This document shows, piece after piece, positions 12,661 through 19,702 of a stretch of 21,426 bases of DNA. The stretch spans positions 1 through 21,426 of the forward strand of contig CAKUUY010000027.1 in NCBI GenBank assembly GCA_934693235.1. Direction: 5' to 3'. Numbering within the stretch: the first letter of the stretch is position 1; each line of letters starts with the position of its first letter. The translations under genes were made by a program, and so were the position numbers. Origin of the DNA: an uncultured Candidatus Melainabacteria bacterium. Its GTDB lineage: Bacteria; Cyanobacteriota; Vampirovibrionia; Gastranaerophilales; Gastranaerophilaceae. The notes beneath the pieces were generated by a model, which was given only the letters and a program-made list of their open reading frames with translations, was not told the origin of the DNA and did not search any database.

Positions 12661-15489
12661 ATGGCAAACGAAACAGGTACAAAAAAAGAATATAAAGAAA
12701 CTTTAAATTTGCCTCAAACAACTTTGGCAATGAGAGCGAATGCAACTGTTAGAGAACTTGAAATTCAAAAATTTTGGGCAGAACATGATATATACAACAA
12801 AATTATCAATAATCGTGACAAAGTAAACAAATTTATTTTACACGATGGCCCTCCGTATTTAAGTTCAGAAAAAATTCACGTTGGTACTGCTCTTAACAAG
12901 ATTCTAAAAGATATTTTGTTGAAATATAAGGCTCAAGCAGGGTTTTATACTCCATATGTTCCGGGGTATGACGGGCATGGTTTGCCAATTGAAAATAAGG
13001 TAGTAAAAAATATTAAAGGTGGCAGAAGTGCTGTAACTCCTTACGAATTACGCCAAAAATGTCGTGAATATGCTCATAACAGTTTGAAAGGGCAAGAAAG
13101 TGAATTTAAACGTCTTGGCGTTTTGGGAGATTGGGAAAATCCTTATTTGACTATTAAACCGGAATTTGAGGCGGAACAAGTTCGAGTTTTCGGTGATATG
13201 TATAAAAAAGGTTACATTGAAAAAGGCTTGAAACCTGTTTATTGGTGTGCATCTTGCGAAACAGCTCTTGCTGAAGCAGAAGTTGAATATGCTGATGTTA
13301 CATCAACTTCAATCTATGTAAGATTTAAGTTTGATAATGAAAGTACTGAGAAAATTCAAAAGTTATTGAATAATTCATTCCTTGCTACCCATAATTCTCC
13401 GATTTATGCCATTATTTGGACAACAACTCCTTGGACAATTCCATCGAACATGGCAATTAGTATGCACCCAAAATTTGAATATACTTTTTTTGAATATAAA
13501 GGTGACGTTTATGTAGTTGCACAGGGTTTGTTAGCAAGCTTTTTGGCTGATGTTGAATGGGATGAAAAAGATATTAAAGTTATGGGTTCTTGCGTTGGAC
13601 AGGATTTGGAGCTTTTGACAACTCAGCATCCGCTTGTAGATAGAAAATCCCCTATTATTTTGGGAGAACACGTAACACTTGATGCCGGTACAGGCTCCGT
13701 TCATACAGCTCCTGGACATGGTCTTGAGGATTACGAAGTTGGTTGTAAATACGGTATTGAAGTATTTTCACCATTAGATAGCAAAGGTGTTTGGACTGAT
13801 GTTGTAAAAGACACTGATTTGATTGGTTTACCTTATTATAAAGGGAATTCAGTTGTTATCGAAAAACTTAAAAACAGTGGAGCTTTGCTGAAAGCTCAAG
13901 ATATCAACCACAGTTATCCTCATTGTTGGAGATGTAAAAATCCTGTAATCTACAGAGCAACTCCTCAATGGTTTGTAAAAGTTGATAAATTTAGAGATAA
14001 AGCTTTAGAAGCAATCAAAGGTGTGAAATGGATTCCTGCAGGTGGGGAAGCTAGGATTTCAAACATGGTTGCTGGGCGTACGGATTGGTGTATTTCCAGA
14101 CAAAGAGCTTGGGGCGTACCAATTCCTGTATTCTATTGTGAAGATTGCGGAGAAGTTATTGTAACTGATGAAACAGTTGAAAATGTTGCTAAAATCTTTG
14201 AAAAAAAAAGTTCGGATGCATGGGTTAAATATTCTGCTGAAGAATTGTTGCCACAAGGTTTTAAATGCCCTAAATGTGGTAAAACTCATTTCAAAAAAGA
14301 AAACGACATTATGGATGTTTGGTTTGATTCAGGTGTAACTTGGCGTGCAGTTGTTGAAAAACGTTCCGATGTTTTAGGTCATACTCCTGTGGAAATGTAC
14401 TTGGAGGGTTCAGACCAGCATAGAGGATGGTTCCAATCTTCACTTTTGACAAGTGTTGCTGTTCAAGGAAAAGCGCCTTACAAATCCGTTTTAACTCATG
14501 GGTTTGTATTCGGGGAAGATGGCAGAAAGATGTCAAAATCTTTGGGTAACTATATTAGACCTGATGAAATTATCAAAACTTATGGCGCTGATATTTTGAG
14601 ATTGTGGGCTGCGTCAGTTGACTACAGAAATGATACCAAAATCGGTAACAATATTGTTAAACAGTTAGCTGAGATCTTTAAGAAAACAAGAAACACTTCA
14701 AGATTTTTGCTTGGAAACTTGTTTGATTTTGACCCGAAAGTTGATTATGTGAAATATGATGATTTGAAAGCTATTGACAAATTTGCGTTACACAAGCTTA
14801 ATCAGCTTATTGCAAATGTAACAGAAGCATTTGATAACTATGAGTTCTACAAATATTTCCAACAACTACAAAACTTTGCAGCGGTTGATTTGAGCTCATT
14901 CTACCTTGATATTGTAAAAGACAGACTGTATACAGCAGGTAAAAAATCACTTTCTCGTCGTGCTTGTCAAACTGTTTTGTATGAAACATTGCAAACTCTT
15001 GTTAGAATGCTTGTTCCTGTAATGCCTCACCAAGCAGAAGATATTTGGATGAGTGTCCCTGAATGTCAAAAGAATGGATTGGAAAGTATTTTACTTTCTA
15101 ATTGGCCGGAAACAAATGAAAAATGGGACAATGAACAATTGGAAAAAGATTTTACACAAATATTGAAAACTCGTGAAGTTGTTACTCGTGCAATTGAACC
15201 TCTTAGAGCTGAAAAACAAGTTGGAAGTTCTTTAGAAGTTGCGGTTTTTGTAAAATCAGATAACAACGAAATATTGAAGGCGAACGAAGATGAGTTGTGT
15301 AATATCTTTATTACTTCTCAAGCTCATGTTACGGATGAAAAACCTGAAAATGTTTTGAATGAACATTCAGAAGAGGGTTACACAGTTTGGGTAACAAAAG
15401 CACAAGGTGAAAAATGTGCTCGTTGCTGGAAGTATCGAAATTTGAATGCCGATGGGATTTGTGAAGAATGTGCAGAGGCTATCAAGTAA
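12661..15489 (+). CDS. ileS: Isoleucyl-tRNA synthetase with altered HIGH motif
   Basis: Class I synthetase charging tRNA-Ile. The product is 942 aa, normal for the bacterial type. The editing domain is intact: TTTPWTIPSNMA near 257-268 and GTGSVHTAPGHGLEDYEVG near 343-361. The KMSKS loop is at 623-627 (GRKMSKSLGNY), with GSDQHRGWF before it. A C-terminal zinc finger is present (CARCWKYRNLNADGICEEC). The ATP-binding HIGH motif, however, reads HVGT at 73-76, and the nearby substrate-pocket motif reads GYDGHGLPIE where GWDTHGLPIE or GWDCHGLPIE is usual. The ATG is 6 bp after the symporter stop, with AAGGA overlapping the end of that gene, so the two are co-transcribed. A terminator follows. Function as IleRS is not in doubt given the otherwise complete architecture. 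Confidence 0.95.
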   Translation: MANETGTKKEYKETLNLPQTTLAMRANATVRELEIQKFWAEHDIYNKIINNRDKVNKFILHDGPPYLSSEKIHVGTALNKILKDILLKYKAQAGFYTPYVPGYDGHGLPIENKVVKNIKGGRSAVTPYELRQKCREYAHNSLKGQESEFKRLGVLGDWENPYLTIKPEFEAEQVRVFGDMYKKGYIEKGLKPVYWCASCETALAEAEVEYADVTSTSIYVRFKFDNESTEKIQKLLNNSFLATHNSPIYAIIWTTTPWTIPSNMAISMHPKFEYTFFEYKGDVYVVAQGLLASFLADVEWDEKDIKVMGSCVGQDLELLTTQHPLVDRKSPIILGEHVTLDAGTGSVHTAPGHGLEDYEVGCKYGIEVFSPLDSKGVWTDVVKDTDLIGLPYYKGNSVVIEKLKNSGALLKAQDINHSYPHCWRCKNPVIYRATPQWFVKVDKFRDKALEAIKGVKWIPAGGEARISNMVAGRTDWCISRQRAWGVPIPVFYCEDCGEVIVTDETVENVAKIFEKKSSDAWVKYSAEELLPQGFKCPKCGKTHFKKENDIMDVWFDSGVTWRAVVEKRSDVLGHTPVEMYLEGSDQHRGWFQSSLLTSVAVQGKAPYKSVLTHGFVFGEDGRKMSKSLGNYIRPDEIIKTYGADILRLWAASVDYRNDTKIGNNIVKQLAEIFKKTRNTSRFLLGNLFDFDPKVDYVKYDDLKAIDKFALHKLNQLIANVTEAFDNYEFYKYFQQLQNFAAVDLSSFYLDIVKDRLYTAGKKSLSRRACQTVLYETLQTLVRMLVPVMPHQAEDIWMSVPECQKNGLESILLSNWPETNEKWDNEQLEKDFTQILKTREVVTRAIEPLRAEKQVGSSLEVAVFVKSDNNEILKANEDELCNIFITSQAHVTDEKPENVLNEHSEEGYTVWVTKAQGEKCARCWKYRNLNADGICEECAEAIK

Positions 15490-15518
15490 TTTCGGCAAGT
15501 TTAATTATTAACAAATTT

Positions 15519-15556
15519 AAAAAGGTAACTTGAAAAAAGTTGCCTTTTTATTTTTT
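15519..15556 (+). terminator. Intrinsic terminator after ileS
   Basis: AAAAAGGTAACTT at 15519-15531 pairs with AAGTTGCCTTTTT at 15537-15549 (one G-U pair) around a 5-nt loop, followed by a T-rich tail. Confidence 0.85.
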
Positions 15557-15612
15557 AAGAATTATAATTTTTTCGCAAATATACATTATTTTAAAACCCC
15601 AAGGAGAAATTT

Positions 15613-16044
15613 ATGATTACAAAAGTTGATAATTTTTCTGTTTTGAATGGGAAAATTGCTGCGGTTGAGAATTTCCAAAAGAATAATGCGTCAGGAATAG
15701 AACAAATCAAAACTTCTGTTCGTAAAGAAAATGCAATGTATGGTTATATTGTAAAAAATCATGAAAGTTTTGGTGCAAATATGATAGATTTGTTTATAAA
15801 GCGTCCTTATGAAATGTTACATATAGAAGCAGCTAAATGTTATAATACTGACTTGGCATCCGGCTTTGCAGATTATGATAAACAAAAACATTTAGTAAAG
15901 AGGATTAGTGACTTATATTCAAATAATTATAAAAAAACCGGCAAATTAAGAAAACAATTAATAAGTGATGGTAGAATATCTATGGATACTGTTGTTCCAA
16001 AGATGACAAGTAAATTAAAAAAAATTTTTAGATACAAATTTTAG
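15613..16044 (+). CDS. Hypothetical protein, 143 aa
   Basis: I do not recognise a family. The ATG at 15613 has AAGGAG at 15601-15606, a well-spaced ribosome binding site, which makes expression credible. The protein is soluble-looking, with no signal peptide or membrane helix. It seems mostly helical, with a basic C-terminal third (KKTGKLRKQL, SKLKKIFRYKF). It lies between the ileS terminator and the 502-aa protein on the same strand, with 103 bp between the two genes. It could be a lineage-specific partner of that protein; there is no direct evidence. Confidence 0.6.
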   Translation: MITKVDNFSVLNGKIAAVENFQKNNASGIEQIKTSVRKENAMYGYIVKNHESFGANMIDLFIKRPYEMLHIEAAKCYNTDLASGFADYDKQKHLVKRISDLYSNNYKKTGKLRKQLISDGRISMDTVVPKMTSKLKKIFRYKF

Positions 16045-16147
16045 GATTTGTTAGTAAGGTTATTGTAACGAAATTTTAACAAAACCTAAAGATTTTCTCT
16101 AATTGTGCCGTAAACAAACATGTACAATTTTGAAAGGAAAATCTATT

Positions 16148-17656
16148 ATGGGAATGGCAGCATCACAAGCTAGACTATTAAGCATAACAGCGAGATTGAC
16201 CAACAATGAAAACAGTGGTCAAAGTATTTCCTATTCAAAACAACGTTTAGCTGATCAAACACAACAGATTACAAATGAATATAACGAAGCTCTTGAGACT
16301 ACAAAGTTAACAGTTTTAACAGGTTTTAACGGTGCTGATGCTACTTATACGGATATTTCATATACTCTTATGACAGGGCCTGAAATGGCTGCAAATACTA
16401 AGCAGTATGTTGTTACAGATACAAAAGGTAAAGTTTTGGTAACAGAACATATTGCAGAAGCTTATCAAAAAGCAAACGGCAACTACAACCAGTTTTTGGC
16501 AAATGTTGGGGGCTATTCACAAGTTGATATCGACGTAAATAGTTCAGATGAAAAATGGTTTAAAAAAGATGCAGCTGGAAACGAAATTGCGGCGAAAAAA
16601 GGAGAAAAAGGTGCTTACGAAAACCCTAAAACAGTTGCTGCAAAACAACAAATCCATGACGCTTGGGATAAATATTTTGCTACAATCGGTATAAATTTGG
16701 GTGATAATGATCACGACTTCGGTTTTAATTTCACAGAAACAGTTGATGAAAACGGTGGTTATGCCATCGGACAAGGTTACGTCGGTTATGCAAGAATTGA
16801 AAAAAATGATGATGGCTCAAATAAGTATGAACAAGCTGTTGACAATAAAGGTAATTTGATTTATCAACAAAAAACCGATGAAAATGGCAACCTTGTTTAT
16901 GAAAAAGATGCAGATGGGAATGATGATACATCAAAACCTGTCTATGATACAACTAAACCGGTTTATACATCAAATCCTGTTTATGCAAAAGACAAAGATG
17001 GTAACATAATCTATGATCCGATAAACTATGAAGGTACATCTGATGAACAACGTGAATTGTTTGATTATGCAATGGCGATTACAGAAGCATATTATAGAAA
17101 CAATAGTGGTGGTGATAAGAATTACAACCTTCAATATAATCAAGATTTATTGAATACTGCAAATAATGCAGATAACAAGTCAATGTTGACTTATTACAAA
17201 AATATCTTCACCAAAATGCAATCAAGCGGGTATTTTACATATACTAATACGCCGGCTGATGCGGTAAAAGATCCAGAACACTTTAAATATTCTTCAAAAG
17301 GTACAGGCACAGCAGGAAATGTTGAAAAATCTCCTTTGAAAGATAACACAGTATTTGAAGCAGCTTTGAGAGATGGTTCACTTAGACTTGAATACTATTC
17401 AACAACTTCAAAATCGTTCAAAACAACTACAATTTCAGAAGACAACTGTATTCAAGAAGTTGCAGATGAAAGAGCGATTGCTCGTGCTGAATCAAAATAC
17501 AATCAAGATATGGCAGACTTGGAAAACCAAGATAAAAAACTTGACCTTGAATTGAAAAAACTCGATACAGAACACTCTGCCCTACAAACAGAATATGAGT
17601 CCGTTAAAAATGTAGTTGATAAAAATGTTGAAAGCTCATTCAAAACATTTGGGTAA
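16148..17656 (+). CDS. Large lineage-specific protein with coiled-coil end and D-x-x-G-N-x-x-Y repeats (unknown function)
   Basis: I choose the ATG at 16148 because AAAGGA at 16133-16138 precedes it; an upstream in-frame TTG lies before that site. The product is 502 aa. Residues 1-55 (MAASQARLLSITARLTNNEN onward) form an amphipathic helix of flagellin/hook-protein style, without a Sec signal. Residues 56-215 are a mixed domain. Residues 218-292 carry short repeats of the type D-x-x-G-N-x-x-Y (VDNKGNLIY, DENGNLVY, DKDGNIIY) and P-V-Y steps (KPVYDT, KPVYTS, NPVYAK), and are rich in Asp, Asn and Gly, suggesting a calcium- or surface-exposed region. Residues 295-430 form another domain. Residues 440-492 are a coiled coil, and the protein ends NVESSFKTFG. 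I suspect export through a flagellar/type III-like route, or a surface structure, but no export genes are in the window. Confidence 0.65.
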   Translation: MGMAASQARLLSITARLTNNENSGQSISYSKQRLADQTQQITNEYNEALETTKLTVLTGFNGADATYTDISYTLMTGPEMAANTKQYVVTDTKGKVLVTEHIAEAYQKANGNYNQFLANVGGYSQVDIDVNSSDEKWFKKDAAGNEIAAKKGEKGAYENPKTVAAKQQIHDAWDKYFATIGINLGDNDHDFGFNFTETVDENGGYAIGQGYVGYARIEKNDDGSNKYEQAVDNKGNLIYQQKTDENGNLVYEKDADGNDDTSKPVYDTTKPVYTSNPVYAKDKDGNIIYDPINYEGTSDEQRELFDYAMAITEAYYRNNSGGDKNYNLQYNQDLLNTANNADNKSMLTYYKNIFTKMQSSGYFTYTNTPADAVKDPEHFKYSSKGTGTAGNVEKSPLKDNTVFEAALRDGSLRLEYYSTTSKSFKTTTISEDNCIQEVADERAIARAESKYNQDMADLENQDKKLDLELKKLDTEHSALQTEYESVKNVVDKNVESSFKTFG

Positions 17657-17663
17657 GAAGTTG

Positions 17664-17757
17664 AACCCCTCTCTGAAATTTGTAAATTCGCCTGTCTATT
17701 AAATGATTAAGACAGCCTCATTAACAAATTTTTTTTCTCTCCCCAAGGGGCGAGATT
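17664..17757 (+). repeat. Left arm of the DUF559 cassette
   Basis: Holds the outer 18-bp and inner 23-bp repeats separated by about 53 bp. The spacer includes a small hairpin with CTGTCT and AGACAG arms. The inner repeat carries CCCCAAGGGG followed by CGAGATTA. Confidence 0.8.
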
Positions 17758-17758
17758 A

Positions 17759-17767
17759 TGTTATACT
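17759..17767 (+). promoter_or_regulatory. Extended -10 promoter of the DUF559 gene (leaderless)
   Basis: TGTTATACT at 17759-17767 has the same form as the rgpF-like promoter at 9383-9391. It ends 6 nt before the ATG at 17774, again with no Shine-Dalgarno. It lies directly at the inner edge of the left arm. Confidence 0.45.
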
Positions 17768-17773
17768 TCATTT

Positions 17774-18114
17774 ATGCAGAAAGCTAATCACAATTATACA
17801 AATTTTTCATTAAAAAAGCAAAAGAATTACGTTCAGATATGACAATATTTGAACAAAAGCTTTGGTTTAATTTAAGAGCCAAAAGATTTATGGGGCTTAA
17901 ATTTCGTCGTCAAGCACCAATTGGAAATTATATTGTAGACTTTGTTTGCAAAGAAAAAGATTTAATTATTGAGTTAGATGGTTCAGGGCATCTCGAAGAA
18001 GGACAAACACAACATGATGAAATAAGGGACAAATTTCTCAAAGAACAAGGCTATAAAATTATTAGAGTTTATAATAACGAAATAAACAATAATATAGACA
18101 ATGTATTAGAATAA
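17774..18114 (+). CDS. DUF559/Vsr-like endonuclease, interrupted by a -1 frameshift
   Basis: The ATG at 17774 opens MQKANHNYTNFSLKK, the typical N-terminus of DUF559 proteins, but this frame stops at 17840. The conserved remainder (AKELRSDMTIFEQKLW, then FRRQAPIGNYIVDF and LIIELDGSGH) is in the -1 frame, running to 18114. The junction is A AAA AAG at 17812-17818, phased exactly for -1 ribosomal slippage: reading AAG and then stepping back one base continues as GCA AAA GAA and gives one 113-aa protein, the usual family size. Nuclease-fold residues (in the -1 part counted from the ATG at 17839) are Asp34, Glu45, Asp47 and His51. Without slippage a 91-aa protein from 17839 is possible but lacks part of the first helix and has no ribosome binding site. 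A simple 1-bp deletion in the A-run (a pseudogene, or a sequencing error) is the alternative. Confidence 0.7.
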
Positions 18115-18132
18115 ATAAGGTTAAATGTTCTC

Positions 18133-18204
18133 TAATCTCGCCCCTTGGGGAGAGAAGAAATTTCTTGGCGAATGTAATGAGCTTAGAAATTTCAGAGAGG
18201 GGTT
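18133..18204 (-). repeat. Right arm of the DUF559 cassette
   Basis: Contains the inner 23-bp repeat at 18133-18155, a 31-bp spacer with two GAAATTTC-like boxes, and the outer 18-bp repeat at 18187-18204. The CCCCTTGGGG palindrome and neighbouring stems could also act as a transcription stop for the nuclease gene and for rdgB. Confidence 0.8.
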
Positions 18205-18778
18205 AGATATTTGTGTCCTTCAAGAATTCCAAAACATTCCTCAAGGCTTGTCCTCTGTGGGAAATCTTATTTTTTTCTGTCTCTGACAATTCTGCCATTG
18301 TTGTAGAACTATTGCCAACTAAAAATACCGGATCATAGCCAAACCCATTTGTTCCGGCTTGTTTGTAGGCAATATTTCCATGGCATTCTCCGCGTGTTTG
18401 AAAGATGATTTCCCCATCGGGCGAAACCAAAGTCATTGCACAAACAAATTTCGCTTTGCGATTTTCTTTTCCGCTCATTGCGTTTAATAATTTGTCAATT
18501 CTTGCTTGAGGAGTATCTGCATATCTTGCGGAGTATATTCCAGGAGCACCATTTAATGCTTCCACACAAAGTCCTGAATCGTCTGCTAATGCAAGCATTT
18601 TACTTAATTTTGCAGCCTCTTTGGCTTTAATATAAGAATTTTCTTCGAAAGTCGTTCCGTTTTCTATTGGGTCAAAGCCATTTGGCGGTAGTAAAAATTT
18701 TATATCAGTATCCCCTGCAATGTCTTTAATTTCTTGCAATTTATGAGGATTGCCAGTTGCAAATACGAGTTTAGTCAT
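18203..18778 (-). CDS. rdgB: XTP/dITP diphosphatase (RdgB/HAM1)
   Basis: Hydrolyses ITP, dITP and XTP to the monophosphates, removing deaminated purines from the nucleotide pool. The product is 191 aa, a normal length. All family motifs are present: FATGNPHKLQEI at the N-terminus, catalytic DDSGL at 66-70, GAPGIYSARYA at 78-87, GTNGFGYDP at 142-150, and KISHRGQAL at 171-179. An AAAGGAT ribosome binding site lies before the ATG. The stop codon is shared with the last bases of the DUF559 cassette, so insertion may have replaced the original downstream sequence without changing the core protein. It is downstream of uppS on the same strand, with the 18817-18943 repeat between. Confidence 0.95.
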   Translation of the reverse strand: MTKLVFATGNPHKLQEIKDIAGDTDIKFLLPPNGFDPIENGTTFEENSYIKAKEAAKLSKMLALADDSGLCVEALNGAPGIYSARYADTPQARIDKLLNAMSGKENRKAKFVCAMTLVSPDGEIIFQTRGECHGNIAYKQAGTNGFGYDPVFLVGNSSTTMAELSETEKNKISHRGQALRNVLEFLKDTNI

Positions 18779-18816
18779 TTTGTAATCCTTTTTTTGAAAT
18801 TACTGAGTAAAAATTG

Positions 18817-18943
18817 AAGTGAATAGGTGAATAAGAAAATAAGTGAATAAGTTCAAATCGCTCGCTTTGCTCGTAAATATATTTTGGTGCGATAGCACCT
18901 GTAAAGTACTTATTCACCTATTCACTTATTTTCTTATTCACTT
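18817..18943. repeat. Intergenic inverted repeat built from a degenerate 8-bp unit (copy 2)
   Basis: The left arm 18817-18851 and right arm 18909-18943 are 35 nt each and made of four 8-bp units: AAGTGAAT, AGGTGAAT, AAGAAAAT, AAGTGAAT on the left, and the same kinds in reverse complement and shuffled order on the right. Perfect pairing runs of 19 and 23 nt are possible depending on register. The 57-nt centre has a small GGTGC-gata-GCACC hairpin. It fills most of the gap between uppS and rdgB and ends 6 bp from the uppS stop. Confidence 0.85.
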
Positions 18944-18949
18944 AGAACA

Positions 18950-19666
18950 TTATTTCCCAAACCTTCTTTGTCTGTTATGAAATTCTTCAACGGCTTCGGC
19001 TAGAGAATTCTTGTCAAATTCCGGCCAATACTGTTTTGTTACCAGAATTTCTGAGTAAGCAATTTGCCATAAAAGGAAGTTTGAGATTCTTTTCTCACCA
19101 CCTGTTCTGATTAGCAAGTCAGGATCTGGCATTCCTTTTGTGTATAGGTTTTTGGAAATAGTTTCTTCTGTGATATCTTCTGCGCTAATTCCTTGTGAAA
19201 CGATGTTTTTTACTGCGTGGACAATTTCATCTCGAGCTCCATAGTTGAAAGCGATTTGAAGATGTACGCCGGTATTATTTTTTGTTGTTTCAACAGAATT
19301 GTTTAGTATTTTTTGAAGTTTTGGACTAAGTTTTTTTATGTCTCCAATAAAATTAATTACAACTCCCTCAGAGTGCATTTCTGCAAGTTCGTTTGTCAAG
19401 GTAATTGCGAGAAGTTCCATTAAAAAATCAACTTCTTCTTTTTTTCTGTTCCAATTTTCTGTTGAAAATGCGTATACTGTCAAATATTTTATTCCAAAAT
19501 CTTTGCAAGCGCGAAGAGTTGCTTTTAGAGCGTCAACTCCTTTTTTATGCCCCATTGCAGATGGCAAGTTTTTTTCTTTTGCCCAGCGACGATTTCCGTC
19601 CATAATTATTGCAATGTGTTGTAAGTTTGTATCTTTTACTATTTCAGCTGTTCTTGTCGTGTCCAT
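18950..19666 (-). CDS. uppS: Isoprenyl transferase (undecaprenyl diphosphate synthase family)
   Basis: Cis-prenyltransferase that extends farnesyl diphosphate with isopentenyl units to make the undecaprenyl carrier for peptidoglycan and surface polymers. The product is 238 aa, a normal length. HIAIIMDGNRRWAK (17-30) contains the catalytic Asp23. Further typical parts are GHKKGVDALK, YLTVYAFSTENWNRKKEEVDFLM, NYGARDEIV, and the C-terminal PDLLIRTGGEKRISNFLLWQ-type signature with YSE. No Shine-Dalgarno precedes the ATG; a good promoter ends 7 nt before it (see the promoter entry), so the mRNA is probably leaderless. It is often next to cdsA, but here it is divergent from fusA. Confidence 0.95.
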   Translation of the reverse strand: MDTTRTAEIVKDTNLQHIAIIMDGNRRWAKEKNLPSAMGHKKGVDALKATLRACKDFGIKYLTVYAFSTENWNRKKEEVDFLMELLAITLTNELAEMHSEGVVINFIGDIKKLSPKLQKILNNSVETTKNNTGVHLQIAFNYGARDEIVHAVKNIVSQGISAEDITEETISKNLYTKGMPDPDLLIRTGGEKRISNFLLWQIAYSEILVTKQYWPEFDKNSLAEAVEEFHNRQRRFGK

Positions 19667-19673
19667 GATTTTA

Positions 19674-19702
19674 ATTATATTGTAAAAATATTAAAATAAC
19701 AA
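19674..19702 (-). promoter_or_regulatory. Promoter of uppS (leaderless)
   Basis: On the minus strand TTGTTA (19702-19697), a 17-bp spacer and a perfect TATAAT (19679-19674) lead to the ATG at 19666 after 7 nt, so the first transcribed base should be at or next to the A of the ATG. The -35 overlaps by two bases the first 8-bp unit of the repeat at 19701. Confidence 0.65.

Larger units (their letters stand above)
17664..18204. mobile_element. Inverted-repeat cassette around a DUF559 nuclease gene
   Basis: A 541-bp element. Outer inverted repeats of 18 bp are perfect (AACCCCTCTCTGAAATTT at 17664-17681 and its reverse complement at 18187-18204). A second perfect inverted repeat of 23 bp lies inside (17735-17757 and 18133-18155) and contains the palindrome CCCCAAGGGG. 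The only gene is the DUF559-type nuclease. The right end overlaps two bases of the rdgB stop codon; the left end is 7 bp after the preceding gene's stop. No transposase is present. Confidence 0.7.

Noticed and set aside
17839..18114. DUF559 gene read as a simple 91-aa protein from the ATG at 17839
   Set aside because: There is no ribosome binding site, and the conserved residues upstream of this ATG (KKAKELRSD) are encoded in the same frame, so this ATG is an internal Met of a longer protein.
18852..18908. Possible small RNA gene in the centre of the 18817-18943 repeat
   Set aside because: Only a 5-bp hairpin and no promoter can be seen; better explained as the loop region of the inverted repeat.
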